Positions 43,496 through 53,703 of a DNA stretch of 64,000 nt are shown piece by piece (position 1 is the first letter of the stretch; every line of letters starts with the position of its first letter). The DNA comes from UBA1494_A sp963973975 (GTDB lineage Bacteria; Bacteroidota; Bacteroidia; Flavobacteriales_E; Vicingaceae): positions 1 to 64,000 of the forward strand of contig CAXBCF010000006.1 of NCBI GenBank assembly GCA_963973975.1. Direction: 5' to 3'. The notes below the pieces were generated by a model. It was not told where the DNA came from. It did no database searches and saw nothing but the letters and a program-made list of their open reading frames with translations. The translations under genes and the position numbers were made by a program.

Positions 43496-43843
43496 ATGTT
43501 GGAATCAGAAAAAATAAATGCTTTATTCGAAGAATCTAAAGCATACATTGAAAATCGAATCAATCTTTTAAAATTAGAAATTTCTGAAGATTTCAGCGAC
43601 GGTACATCTGAGCTAATTTCATATACAATTATTGGAATTATCGGCGCTATTTTATTCTTCCTTATTTCAATTTTAGCGGGGATTTCAATTAGTATTTGGT
43701 TAGACAATTACCTACTTGGATTTGGGATAGTAGTAAGTATTTACTTACTACTATTCTTATTTTTTCTAATCTTTAGGAAGTCAATTTTAAAATTACCGCT
43801 TCAGAATAGAATTATCAGATATATCTTCAAAAATAATGGATAA
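43496..43843 (+). CDS. Phage-holin-superfamily membrane protein (YqjE/DUF1469-like)
   Basis: 115 residues. An N-terminal amphipathic helix (SEKINALFEESKAYIENRINLLKLEISED) precedes two membrane helices (about 40-66 and 74-97). Layout fits the Holin-X/YqjE group, which despite the name is normally a chromosomal stress-envelope family and not a lysis gene. Encoded with YtxH and a downstream unknown (8-base overlap). Confidence 0.8.
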   Translation: MLESEKINALFEESKAYIENRINLLKLEISEDFSDGTSELISYTIIGIIGAILFFLISILAGISISIWLDNYLLGFGIVVSIYLLLFLFFLIFRKSILKLPLQNRIIRYIFKNNG

Positions 43844-44180
43844 GCTAGTCATCAAAAATATAGAACAATTAAGACTCAAGAAGTCGGAAATAAAGGTCAC
43901 TATTCACAACCAAGAAATACAATTAATTTCAGGTTTCACTGAGCTTAAGAGTGATTTATTCAGTTTTGGGAGTACAGAAATTGAAAGTACTGGTTTCGGA
44001 ACTCTCAAAAAAGGAATAATTCCTTTTATTTCAAAGACATTGGTGAGTTTAGTTGTCACAAAATGGTTAAAACCAAAATCTAAACTTGCCACTAAAGCAG
44101 CTATATTTTTAGGTTCATCTTTTATTCAAAAATTATTTGAAGAAGGTGGTAAAAAAGTTATTCAGCGACTCCAAAAATAG
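43836..44180 (+). CDS. Unknown membrane-associated protein of the YtxH operon
   Basis: 114 residues. A polar N-terminal half (MDKLVIKNIEQLRLKKSEIK) is followed by a moderately hydrophobic region about 62-98 (IIPFISKTLVSLVVTKWL, AAIFLGSSFIQKLF). Family not recognised. The 8-base overlap with the holin-like gene suggests it works in the same envelope-stress set. Converges on the PorP/SprF gene after 6 bases. Confidence 0.7.
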   Translation: MDKLVIKNIEQLRLKKSEIKVTIHNQEIQLISGFTELKSDLFSFGSTEIESTGFGTLKKGIIPFISKTLVSLVVTKWLKPKSKLATKAAIFLGSSFIQKLFEEGGKKVIQRLQK

Positions 44181-44186
44181 CGCGAA

Positions 44187-45206
44187 TTAAAATTTAGCAC
44201 ATGGAACTAAAAACCTTCTGCTTTTTCTCTTAGATTTTTTACTAGCAAACTCGTAAATCAAAGAAATTTCATGAGCACCTGCTGTATTGGTTGCCAAACG
44301 AGAAATGGTGATATCGTAGCTGTATCCAAGTCTTAAATTTCTGTCAGGAATGCTCAAACCCATTAATAGAACCAGTGCATCATTATTTGCATATCCACGA
44401 TCATACGCTTTTAAACCTTGTATTCCTCTATACCAAACACCAAAAACAATGGGTTGTAAGGTATAATAAAATCCCAAATCAAATTGATCGTATTTCCCTT
44501 GGGCATCATAGTGCATTGCAACAGTAATATCTTTAGCATTCATTCGATTAATTAGAGATCCCGCCAATTTAAACTTATAACCTGCCTGAAGAGTGAACTT
44601 TTTAGGCAGTGCTGAAACTTCACCATCACCTAAAAATGTCTGATTGGGCTCATTTACATGATTTAAAGAAGCTCCAACCCAGTAATTTTCAGAATAAAGT
44701 AAGCCTCCGAAACTTATATCAAGATAATTCACATTATCTTCTTGAAAAGCATCAACATCTAAAGTTGTTGAATTATTACTTTCTAATTGATCGTTAAAAA
44801 CTAATTTACTAAAATCTATCCCGCGAGAAGCATAACCAAATTTCAATCCTGGCATTAAATAAGTATTTCTATTAATTCTAATTCGATAGGCATAAGAAAA
44901 AGCAACTGTGGTTGTTGTTAATCCAAAGGAACCTGCGTCCTCTCTACCCATTATTAATCCGAATCCGCTATTTAAATCTGATGCATTGTATTCGTAGGTG
45001 GCATGAAAAGCTTGAAATCCTCCTGGTATAGATGGCCATTGATTTCTGTAGTTCATCACAAATCTATGTTCAATCGTAGCACCTGTAAAACCTGGGTTAG
45101 AATGAATTGGAGCAGCATAAAATTGAGAAAAACGCGTATCCTGAGCTAGAGCGGTAAAAACCGATAAGATAAAAAAAAGTACAAATAGCGTATTTCTTAA
45201 GATCAT
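44187..45206 (-). CDS. PorP/SprF-family outer-membrane protein
   Basis: 339 residues from ATG 45206 with a signal peptide (MILRNTLFVLFFILSVFTALAQ). It continues QDTRFSQFYAAPIHSNPGFTG, the hallmark of the PorP/SprF family, then about fourteen beta strands such as NYRNQWPSIPGGFQ and GLIMGREDAGSFG. PorP/SprF proteins anchor or translocate partners of type IX secretion at the outer membrane and often pair with type B CTD substrates. The longer start at 45245 overlaps the upstream gene and lacks a signal peptide. It is last of a three-gene operon. Confidence 0.88.
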   Translation of the reverse strand: MILRNTLFVLFFILSVFTALAQDTRFSQFYAAPIHSNPGFTGATIEHRFVMNYRNQWPSIPGGFQAFHATYEYNASDLNSGFGLIMGREDAGSFGLTTTTVAFSYAYRIRINRNTYLMPGLKFGYASRGIDFSKLVFNDQLESNNSTTLDVDAFQEDNVNYLDISFGGLLYSENYWVGASLNHVNEPNQTFLGDGEVSALPKKFTLQAGYKFKLAGSLINRMNAKDITVAMHYDAQGKYDQFDLGFYYTLQPIVFGVWYRGIQGLKAYDRGYANNDALVLLMGLSIPDRNLRLGYSYDITISRLATNTAGAHEISLIYEFASKKSKRKSRRFLVPCAKF

Positions 45207-45219
45207 AAATTTTCTATTG

Positions 45220-46809
45220 CTAGTTTTCGAGTGGATATAATTCAAAATCTATACTCTGTGTATTTTTTAATTCATTGGTAGAAAATTTGATAAATTCGCT
45301 TTTTTCCTCAAATCCTTCTGCTTCAACGATTACTTCATACTCTACATTGGGATTAACTAAGAAAATAAATTTTCCATCTTTTCCTTGAGCTACATATACA
45401 CCTGACAGCTCAGCACTTTCGGTCTCAATTACACTAATATCTGCAGCAATTTCCTCCTTCGTAGTTGCATCTTTTACCTTTCCCCTAACAACAGATTGCC
45501 TTAAACTTTTTTCGAGATAATCAATTAAATAGATATCGTGTTTACCGAAACCACCTGCTTTATTAGACGCATAATAACCATGTTGTTCATTGGCAGAAAT
45601 GGTGAAATATATATCATCTTTTGTAGTATTTGTTGGGAAACCCATGTTAATTGGCTTAGTCCATTCTTCATTCTCATCATTAATTTTTTGAGCTCTAAAC
45701 ACATCATAGCCTCCCATGTTTTTATGCCCTTTTGAACTAAAATAAAGCATTTTACCATCAGGATGTATGAAAGGAGCATCATCATCAAACTCAGTATTGA
45801 TAGAAGGTCCAAGGTTTTTAGGAAGGCTCCATTCCCCGTTTGGAAGTTTTATAACTCGATAAATATCAAAACCACCAAACCCTCCTTCACGGTTTGATGA
45901 GAAGTACAATACACTCTCATCCAAAGAAAGAGAGGCACTTGGCTCTATTGAGAACTCACCATTAATATTATCACTCATCTTTACAGGTACTGTCCAAATT
46001 CCGTCCAAGTAAATAGATTCAAATAAATCACCTCCAATTAAATTTTCATTTGATCGATAAATAAATAAGCGATTTCCATCTGGTGAAAGTCCAACACATG
46101 CATCATGTTGATCGGTATTAATTTTACCAACAATAGGTTTAGCTTCACTCCAATCTTCTCTATCAGATTCTCTTTGACTTGTATACACATCTTCAAATGG
46201 ACGACCAGTTGGATCTAATCCATTCCCTTCTCTTAGTCTTCGTGAAGTAAATGCCAAAAATGTTTCATCTGATGATATTAGGGGAACATATTCTGCATTT
46301 TCTGAATTTATTTTAGATCCTAAATTTATAATATTTACCACATCTGGAATTGACATTAATTCTTTGGCAGTTACAATGTTTTCATTTAATAGCTTAATAT
46401 CTACTGCTGATATGACTGTAGTTTTAGTGTTTTTCTTTGTAAGAAAATGATTTAAATAGTCTTCAGAAGTACTTAGATTCCCATTGTAAAGTTCAATTTT
46501 AGCTAAGTAAAAAATTGCATCAGAATTATAATCAATTCCTTTTTGAAGATAGCTTTTTGAAGAATCATAACGGTTTAATTGAAAATAAGCGTCACCAAGT
46601 TTATAATTAAATTCTTCGAAATCAGGATCGGCAGTTTCTATCTGCCTAAATAGTCGAATTGCAGTATTAAAATCCCCATAGATATAGAAAGATTCAGCAT
46701 CTCTGTATATTTTCTTAGCAGATTTATCATATTTACTTGATTGCGCAGAAAGAAGTAGACTGAAACAAATCAACCCAATTAAACCTACTAACTCTTTTAG
46801 TTTCTTCAT
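45220..46809 (-). CDS. TPR/PD40 beta-propeller protein lacking an OmpA domain
   Basis: 529 residues, signal peptide ending LLSAQ (1-22). TPR-like helices at about 25-130, PD40 (WD40-like) propeller blades from about 165-410 (FLAFTSRR, VLYFSSNREGGFGGFDIYR, MLYFSSKGHKNMGGYDVFR), then a carboxypeptidase-regulatory-like beta-sandwich at about 430-525 (VRGKVKDATTKEEIAADIS). PorE-type T9SS proteins share this order but end in a peptidoglycan-binding OmpA domain, which is missing here. It sits between the PKD adhesin (1-base overlap) and PorP/SprF genes. Confidence 0.85.
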   Translation of the reverse strand: MKKLKELVGLIGLICFSLLLSAQSSKYDKSAKKIYRDAESFYIYGDFNTAIRLFRQIETADPDFEEFNYKLGDAYFQLNRYDSSKSYLQKGIDYNSDAIFYLAKIELYNGNLSTSEDYLNHFLTKKNTKTTVISAVDIKLLNENIVTAKELMSIPDVVNIINLGSKINSENAEYVPLISSDETFLAFTSRRLREGNGLDPTGRPFEDVYTSQRESDREDWSEAKPIVGKINTDQHDACVGLSPDGNRLFIYRSNENLIGGDLFESIYLDGIWTVPVKMSDNINGEFSIEPSASLSLDESVLYFSSNREGGFGGFDIYRVIKLPNGEWSLPKNLGPSINTEFDDDAPFIHPDGKMLYFSSKGHKNMGGYDVFRAQKINDENEEWTKPINMGFPTNTTKDDIYFTISANEQHGYYASNKAGGFGKHDIYLIDYLEKSLRQSVVRGKVKDATTKEEIAADISVIETESAELSGVYVAQGKDGKFIFLVNPNVEYEVIVEAEGFEEKSEFIKFSTNELKNTQSIDFELYPLEN

Positions 46810-49800
46810 TATCTTAATAACATTAAATCACCAACCTTAGTGGTAGATGTACCATCAGCAAACTCAACCGATACTTTCCAAACATAAACATCTTGTTGAG
46901 ATAATTGGCCGCGGTAATAACCATCCCATCCAATATTCATATCAGTACTTACAAAAAGTAATTCTCCCCATTTATTAAAAATATTCAATTCATATTTTAC
47001 AGCTCCTGTTATTTTGGCATAAAACACATCGTTAAGCTCTCCAAGACTAGGGTTAATGTTCACATTTCCTCCATTTGGTCCATTTTTACTTGGAGTAAAT
47101 GCATTTGGAACACGAATACTTCCAACTAATTCAGCTAAAACAGTGTTTGGAGCAAAAGCAGTATCAATACACCCCCCTTCCTCGGAGAAAGCAATTAAAA
47201 AAGCTAAATATTCACCGGCTTGTTGGTAAAAATGTACCGGACTTTCATCTTCAGAGGTATTTCCATCACCAAAATTCCAAAAATAGCGTTGGGCGCCTGT
47301 GGAACGATTTGCAAAAACTAAAGGATCTGTAGGTACAAAAACCTTGTCTTTATTAGTGATAAAGTTGGCATTTGGTGTTTCGAAAACCTTGATGTAATCA
47401 AACTTAATTTCAGTATCAAGTAAACCATGCTCAAATCCTGTAACGGTTAGCATAACGTTATATTCCCCTGCATCAAAATAGCGGTGTACAGGATTTTCTG
47501 CTGTAGAAGTATTGCCGTCACCGAAATCCCAAAGAAAAGTTCTGCCATATAATGATTTATTGGTAAAGGCAACTTCGAGTGGTTGACAGCCTGAAGCAGA
47601 ATCTCCAAAATCAGCAACAGGTTGTGGTACTTCTATAGTAATTAATTTTGAAATACTGTCGGAACAGAAAGGTGATGAAGCTACTAATTTGATGATAAAC
47701 TGTCCCCAAGTATCGTAGTCCTTTGGATTTGGATTTCTTAGGGTAGAGAAAGTAGAATCACCATAATCCCATCTAAATGACCAATTACCCGGATTAGTAG
47801 TATTATCTAAATTTACAGTTCTATCAGGAAATTGTTGAACCAATGGTGTAGGATTGAAATTGGGCACAGGTGTTGGTCTCACCCGAATACTCTTAAAAAC
47901 AGTATCACTGCAATTGAATAGTGATTGAGCAATTAAACGAACCGTATATATAGTATCAATGGATCCTGTGTTGGTATACATATTGTTAGTAATCATTCCA
48001 TTTCCGACCCTCCCATTTCCAAAATCCCAAACATAACTCACTGCACCAAAAGATTGACTTCTAAAAGTGGCATTAAATGGAGAACAAGAAGCAGTATCTG
48101 TTTCAAAATCGGCAATAACTAGTGGCTTTACTGATACAGATTGTTGTAAGGTGTCTGCACATCCTTGATTAGAGTAAATTTCAAGTCTAGGATTGTAAGT
48201 TATTGGTACGAGTGATAATGTGTTTGTATAAGTATGTGTTATATTTTGATTGCAGGAATTAATTTGATTTTGATCGCCAAACTTCCAAACACAGCTGTCG
48301 GCTATGGAAGAGTTATTCTGAAAATCAACTCTTAATGGATGACAGCCATCGTTAGTGCTTAAAGTATAATCGGCAATTGGCTTAGGAAAAACTTTAATTG
48401 GTTTGACTAAGCTATCAACACAACCAAAATTACTCGTTACTCTTAGTTTAGCATTATATACAGTATCTTGCAAACCAAAATTTATAAAAAAGTGTAGCGG
48501 ATTTTGTAGCGGAGAACCTCCTCCATCACCAAAGAACCATTCGAAATTTGCAGCTCCAGTAGATTGATTTTGAAAACGAACTCTATGTGGACTACAACCT
48601 GCTGAGTCTGCAGAAAAATCAGCTATTACTTGAGGGTTCACACGGATGGTTTCTCTCAGTGTGTCTTTACATCCATTATCAGTAAAAACTACTAACTCAC
48701 TCACATAATCAATTGGAAAAAAAGAGGTTGTATTGGTGTAAGTATGCGAATTTGTAGGTGAACACAAATTAAATTGAGTTTGATCGCCATACCTCCAAGC
48801 ACATGAGTCTGCCAAAACGGAGCTATTCGTAAACGTTACATTCAATGGATGGCATCCACTAGTTGCCGAAACTGTGTAAAGTGCTACTGGTTTAGGAAAA
48901 ATTGTAATATTTCTTTGTGCACTATCTACGCAACCTTTCGCTGACTGAACAACTAAAGTTGCAGTTAAATTTTGATCTACTAAGGTATTGTTTTGATAAA
49001 CATGTCTTGGGTTTACATCAGTAGAAGTGAAACTATCACCAAAGCGCCAAAAGTAATTTGCTGCTCCAGTTGACTGGTTGTTAAACAAAATTGAAGCAGG
49101 GCTACAAGCGGCTGTATCAGAAGTGAAAGCAGCTTCAACAAAAGGATGAACTTCTACATTTCTAGTAGTAGTATCTCTACACCCATTGTCTGTTTCAGTA
49201 ATTAATCGAATGGTATTAAATCGAGTAAATGCAGATGTGTTGGTGTATGTTTTTATAAATGTAGCATCAGTAGTATCCGAGCTGGTACCATCTCCAAAGT
49301 CCCAACTAAATATGTTCGCACCAGTGGAAAGATTAGTAATATTTATAGGTAAAGGCTGACAACCCACATTAGTATCTAGTAAAAAATTAGAAGTTGGATT
49401 TGGGTAAACTAAAACGGTACCTGAAGTTGTATCGCGACATCCAAAACCATTTTGAGCCACCAGAGTTACGACAAATGCTTGATTATTTGTTGTATTATTT
49501 ATGTATGTATGTGTAGGAGTTGGTCCTGAGCCTGTAGAATTATCTCCAAAATCCCATTGATAATCCACTGCGCCTACTACCGATGGAAAACGGACAGTTA
49601 AAGGACTACAACCCGAGTCTGGATTGGCAACAAAATTAAAAACTGGTTCAGGATAAACTGTAATTGTTCGTTCAATGGTATCAGTACAACCATTGGCAGA
49701 AATTACAGCTAATTTTACTTGATAATTATTGATAAATAAGGTTGTATTTTGAAAAGTATGGGTTGGATTTACTGCATTCGAAATTGGTGAGCCATCATCA

Positions 49801-51854
49801 AAGTCCCAAGAGAATGTTAAATTATTCCCAGGAGTAGTATTGGTAAAGTTCACTGTAATTGGTCCACAATCAAGCGTTGCATTAGAAGTGAAAGATGGTA
49901 TTGGCACTGGACTTACACTTACTGTGTCGAAAGTAGTATCTGTACAACCAAAAGCAGTGGTTGCAATCATTTGAATGACGTAGGTTGTATCAGATGATGT
50001 ATTGTTTATAAACGTATGAGCTGTATCTGTTCCACTGAAAATTGCTGAACCGTCACCAAAATTCCATCTATACGCAACTGCATTTGCGGATGATTGGTTG
50101 GAAAAGTTAACTGTAAAAGGAGAACAGCCATTAAGTGAATCAGCAGTAAATGATGCAACTGGTGGCGTTTCTACATCAACATTAATGGTGGCAGTATCAC
50201 TACAAAAACCATTATCGACAATTTGCATTACCGTATAATTTCCTGGTGTTGTGTAAATGTGCGAAGGATCTCGCTGAGAACTACTATCTCCATCGCCAAA
50301 ATACCACTTGTAATTTGTTATAGGATCAATACTTGAAAATGAGGTATCTACAAAATTAGAAGGCTGATTCAAGCACACAGGAAAAACGGTAAATCCTGCT
50401 TGAGGTGTTTCTCGCACATTAATAAAACGACTAATAGTATTTCGACAACCCTGAGCAGTTTCTGTTGTCAATTCAACTCGGTAAGCTCCTGGTGAAGTGA
50501 AGTTTTGAATTGGTGGATTTGGACCAGTAAAAGTACTTCCATTATCAAAATCCCATTCATAACTCACAATTGCTCCTGTTGAAGTATTTGTAAATTGCAC
50601 TTGCATGCTATCACATTCGTTGTTGGTATTGAAAGTAAAGTCTGAAACTGGACTTGGAAGTACATGTAAATCTACAATTGAAGTATCTCGACAACCGAAA
50701 GCACCTGCAATGCCAACAACTAACGAAATAGTAAAATCACCTGTAGAATTATACACCCTGCTCTTATCGTTACCGTTTAAGTTCTGAAAACCAGATCCTT
50801 GATCAAAATCCCATTGAAATTCATTAGCTCCTCCAATTGAATTATTAAAAAAAGTAACTGTTTCACCTTCACAAATAGTGTCTTTGTCAGAACTTATAAT
50901 CGAAGTGGGTGGGTTTGTGATTTCAATTTGAATAGTTGTTTCTACAATTCCACAAAAACTACTGTCTTGCAGCGTTACATCGTAAATACCTACTCCGGGA
51001 TAAGCCATTGGAGGTGGATTTATAATTGGAGGATTCCATGGTCGCCACTCAATAATTGAGTCTCTATTTAATCCCCAATAATCACCAAAATTCCATCGCT
51101 CATAGCGCTGTGATTGATTACCTTCAGGGAAACAGTTTCGAATAGTATTATTGACGTACTGAACTACTGTATCGGGATAACAAAGTAAAGTAGCAGATGG
51201 TGTAATAACTGCTTCATCTAAATCCCAAACTTTTAAAGGGAAAAAGGATGCCGTTGAAGTGCCGCAAAAATTTGCCGCTGTTAATGTTACTTCAAGGTCA
51301 CAGCTTTGAACTCCGATTCCTGGGAGATAGGTATGCGTAATGGTATCTCCTAAATTGGTGAAGTTGTAAACTTCAAGAGGGCTTCCATCTCCAAAATCCC
51401 AAGTAAATGTAACATTACTTGAAATTTGAGTACTACTGTTGATAAATCGAAATAAAACGGGAGTACATCCAAAATTATCGTCCCCAGTTGGAAGCTGAAT
51501 AGATGCTAAAGGATTTCTTTCTAAAATAACATCTCCTGTCAAAACACAGTTGGTGGTGCTGTCCGTTATAGTTATCGTATAGTTATTTGTAGTTGATGCA
51601 TAAACATGTGGAAGATTTGCAGTAGTTAGCAATACTACTCCTGAAGTAATCGGACTTCCATCGCCCCAATTAATACTGTAGGGACCAATGTTTATATTTG
51701 GTTGGATGAAAACGGTAAAATTGCCAGGTGTACAGCTCACAAAACGAGGAGTAGCGCTAAAAACACCATTCCCATCACGAATTTGAAAGCACTGCGAAAA
51801 AATCACATTGCTCACAAAAATGAATGAAATGAAAAAAAGTAATTTTCTAAGCAT
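46809..51854 (-). CDS. Giant PKD-repeat surface protein with T9SS type B C-terminal domain
   Basis: 1681 residues with signal peptide (LRKLLFFISFIFVSNVIFSQ). About 18 PKD-type beta-sandwich units follow, each with a W.FGDG-like core (for example TFTWDFGDGSP, NYKWYFGDGDS, RYFWNFGDGNTSEDESP). Most units in the central part carry two cysteines (GC.PL near the start and NGC.D near the end), probably a disulfide each. The last about 100 residues are the gliding-motility-associated type B sorting domain (IRVPNAFTPSKNGPNGG, FNKWGELLF, YYRGQLSQQDVYVWKV). It should be a T9SS surface adhesin, displayed with help of the PorP/SprF protein of the same operon. Confidence 0.9.
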   Translation of the reverse strand: MLRKLLFFISFIFVSNVIFSQCFQIRDGNGVFSATPRFVSCTPGNFTVFIQPNINIGPYSINWGDGSPITSGVVLLTTANLPHVYASTTNNYTITITDSTTNCVLTGDVILERNPLASIQLPTGDDNFGCTPVLFRFINSSTQISSNVTFTWDFGDGSPLEVYNFTNLGDTITHTYLPGIGVQSCDLEVTLTAANFCGTSTASFFPLKVWDLDEAVITPSATLLCYPDTVVQYVNNTIRNCFPEGNQSQRYERWNFGDYWGLNRDSIIEWRPWNPPIINPPPMAYPGVGIYDVTLQDSSFCGIVETTIQIEITNPPTSIISSDKDTICEGETVTFFNNSIGGANEFQWDFDQGSGFQNLNGNDKSRVYNSTGDFTISLVVGIAGAFGCRDTSIVDLHVLPSPVSDFTFNTNNECDSMQVQFTNTSTGAIVSYEWDFDNGSTFTGPNPPIQNFTSPGAYRVELTTETAQGCRNTISRFINVRETPQAGFTVFPVCLNQPSNFVDTSFSSIDPITNYKWYFGDGDSSSQRDPSHIYTTPGNYTVMQIVDNGFCSDTATINVDVETPPVASFTADSLNGCSPFTVNFSNQSSANAVAYRWNFGDGSAIFSGTDTAHTFINNTSSDTTYVIQMIATTAFGCTDTTFDTVSVSPVPIPSFTSNATLDCGPITVNFTNTTPGNNLTFSWDFDDGSPISNAVNPTHTFQNTTLFINNYQVKLAVISANGCTDTIERTITVYPEPVFNFVANPDSGCSPLTVRFPSVVGAVDYQWDFGDNSTGSGPTPTHTYINNTTNNQAFVVTLVAQNGFGCRDTTSGTVLVYPNPTSNFLLDTNVGCQPLPINITNLSTGANIFSWDFGDGTSSDTTDATFIKTYTNTSAFTRFNTIRLITETDNGCRDTTTRNVEVHPFVEAAFTSDTAACSPASILFNNQSTGAANYFWRFGDSFTSTDVNPRHVYQNNTLVDQNLTATLVVQSAKGCVDSAQRNITIFPKPVALYTVSATSGCHPLNVTFTNSSVLADSCAWRYGDQTQFNLCSPTNSHTYTNTTSFFPIDYVSELVVFTDNGCKDTLRETIRVNPQVIADFSADSAGCSPHRVRFQNQSTGAANFEWFFGDGGGSPLQNPLHFFINFGLQDTVYNAKLRVTSNFGCVDSLVKPIKVFPKPIADYTLSTNDGCHPLRVDFQNNSSIADSCVWKFGDQNQINSCNQNITHTYTNTLSLVPITYNPRLEIYSNQGCADTLQQSVSVKPLVIADFETDTASCSPFNATFRSQSFGAVSYVWDFGNGRVGNGMITNNMYTNTGSIDTIYTVRLIAQSLFNCSDTVFKSIRVRPTPVPNFNPTPLVQQFPDRTVNLDNTTNPGNWSFRWDYGDSTFSTLRNPNPKDYDTWGQFIIKLVASSPFCSDSISKLITIEVPQPVADFGDSASGCQPLEVAFTNKSLYGRTFLWDFGDGNTSTAENPVHRYFDAGEYNVMLTVTGFEHGLLDTEIKFDYIKVFETPNANFITNKDKVFVPTDPLVFANRSTGAQRYFWNFGDGNTSEDESPVHFYQQAGEYLAFLIAFSEEGGCIDTAFAPNTVLAELVGSIRVPNAFTPSKNGPNGGNVNINPSLGELNDVFYAKITGAVKYELNIFNKWGELLFVSTDMNIGWDGYYRGQLSQQDVYVWKVSVEFADGTSTTKVGDLMLLR

Positions 51855-51918
51855 AGTACCAATTTACGTCAAGTTAAGACAGATAGTTGCAACTGTAAGT
51901 AATTTCTACTCTAATCAC

Positions 51919-53703
51919 CTAAGAAACAGGTTTATGATTTTTAGCTTGGTCCAACATTAAATGTCTAATGTGTTTTACTGGGGCACTTCCATAACTCAAA
52001 AATGTTTCATGAAAACTTTTCAAGTTAAAATTTTCACCTTTTAATTCTTGCAATTCATCTCTCAATGTTCTGATTTCGTGATATCCTGTAAAGTAGCTAC
52101 ACAATTGAACTTGCGACAGTCTTGCTCTTTTCCATTTTCCTTTTGCTTCGGAAACTTCTTGAAAAGCCTCTTTTTGTAGAAGTTGCATGGCATCTTCTTC
52201 AGAATAGTTCAACACATGCACTCCATAATCCAAAATTGTATTACAAACAGTTCTCAAATTCCATTTATAATACATTAGACCAAGTTCCATGTCTTCTCCG
52301 TATTCATTTTCCAACATCATTTTCTCGGTATAAACAGCCCAACCTTCAACCATAGCACCATTTCCCAAAATACTTTTGATAATGCTAGGAGACTCATTGC
52401 TGTAGATTAGCTGAGTATAATGCCCTGGAATGGCTTCGTGAATGTTTAGGATTTGTAAGGTGTAATTATTGTATTCTCTTAAATAACTTTCTGCTTCTTC
52501 ATCCGTGTAATCATCCAATGGAGTGACATTATAAAAAGTTTCAGCAGCCTTATCGTATGGACCAGGAGCAGAAATTGAAGCACCTGCCACTCCACGCATG
52601 TATTTAGGTGTTTCTCTTACAATAAGTGGCTTCGAAGGATCTAAAGTGATTAAATCCTTTTCAATTACAAATTTTTCTAATGCTGGAATTTGATTTTTAA
52701 TGGCAACAACAAAAGAATCTCTTTGAACGTGGTTCTTAGAAACTTCATCAATCACCATTTTTATTTTACCAAGCGTATTCCCAGGAGGCTCTTGCTCTCC
52801 AAAATATTTTTCCCATAGCATTCCCGCTAATTGATACATGCGATCATGGAGAATTTCTTTTTCAGAAACGGCAATTTTAAAAATTTCTTCAGCAGAAAAA
52901 CCAGATTGTATTTCATATTGAAATTTTTTCTCAAAGAGCTCTTTTCCAATTCTAAAACGCTGATCATTTTCAGCTAAATCAGGTAAAATTTCAGCTTGCA
53001 AAAAAGTTTTGTATTGATCAATGGCAGCAATGGCCGCTTCTAACTTTCCTAGAAAATCTGTAGAAAAATCTGTAGCTAATTTTGCCTTTTTCAAAGAGTC
53101 GAGTAATGTTTCAGAAAAGATTGATTTAGAACCTTCCAATTGGCTAATAGCTAATTCGGTATGAACTCTAGTTGGATTATTAATGTTTGCTTGAGCAGCT
53201 TGATAATACGCTTTCACTCCATCTAACTTAAAAGAAATTGCTTTTAAACGATCTTCAAGTTTATTTTCCTTGAAATTAATCACTTGAAAAAAGGCACCAC
53301 CCAAATTATAATCTGAGGGATTCCATTGCCAAGCTTTCAACTCATTTTGATAAAATGGAATGGACTTTAAATAATTTTCAATTAATCGATAATCAATTAA
53401 ATCGAGGCTTTCTAAACTATCTATTTCAAAGGAATTTAAACGGCTTAACCAGTCTTCAGAAAATTGAAGATTTGCTTTACGATTTGTCTCGTTTGGAATT
53501 GTTAAAACCGAGTCGTATTTATGAAATCCTTCGTAGGAAGCCCAAACTGGATTAGCTTTCCATAGCGCTTCAATAAATTCAATTTTAAAAGTTTCAAAGG
53601 CTGAAATAGTTGGTTTTTCGATTTCAGTAACCTCATTTTTAGGCTTTTGATCACCACATGAGATGAAAATAACAAACAAAAAAGGGTAAATAAACTTTAA
53701 CAT
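51919..53703 (-). CDS. DUF885 metallopeptidase-like lipoprotein
   Basis: 594 residues with lipobox FISC (Cys16). The DUF885 signature HEAIPGHYTQ at about 422-431 carries two His and a Glu as in HExxH-like zinc sites, and the downstream E in MVEGWAVYTEKM near 455 fits as third ligand. DUF885 proteins are related to peptidases, but many substrates are unknown. Anchored in the periplasm or outer membrane. It faces away from the prolyl oligopeptidase gene, another lipoprotein peptidase, suggesting a shared peptide-degradation task (inference). Confidence 0.85.
   Translation of the reverse strand: MLKFIYPFLFVIFISCGDQKPKNEVTEIEKPTISAFETFKIEFIEALWKANPVWASYEGFHKYDSVLTIPNETNRKANLQFSEDWLSRLNSFEIDSLESLDLIDYRLIENYLKSIPFYQNELKAWQWNPSDYNLGGAFFQVINFKENKLEDRLKAISFKLDGVKAYYQAAQANINNPTRVHTELAISQLEGSKSIFSETLLDSLKKAKLATDFSTDFLGKLEAAIAAIDQYKTFLQAEILPDLAENDQRFRIGKELFEKKFQYEIQSGFSAEEIFKIAVSEKEILHDRMYQLAGMLWEKYFGEQEPPGNTLGKIKMVIDEVSKNHVQRDSFVVAIKNQIPALEKFVIEKDLITLDPSKPLIVRETPKYMRGVAGASISAPGPYDKAAETFYNVTPLDDYTDEEAESYLREYNNYTLQILNIHEAIPGHYTQLIYSNESPSIIKSILGNGAMVEGWAVYTEKMMLENEYGEDMELGLMYYKWNLRTVCNTILDYGVHVLNYSEEDAMQLLQKEAFQEVSEAKGKWKRARLSQVQLCSYFTGYHEIRTLRDELQELKGENFNLKSFHETFLSYGSAPVKHIRHLMLDQAKNHKPVS

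Noticed and set aside
43496..43843. Holin-like protein as evidence of a prophage
   Set aside because: The family is usually chromosomal and sits in a YtxH operon; no capsid, tail, integrase or lysin gene is near.
46809..51854. Regular DNA repeats here as a CRISPR array
   Set aside because: The periodicity is protein-level PKD repeats in one long reading frame; unit length about 250 bases and no short identical repeats with unique spacers.
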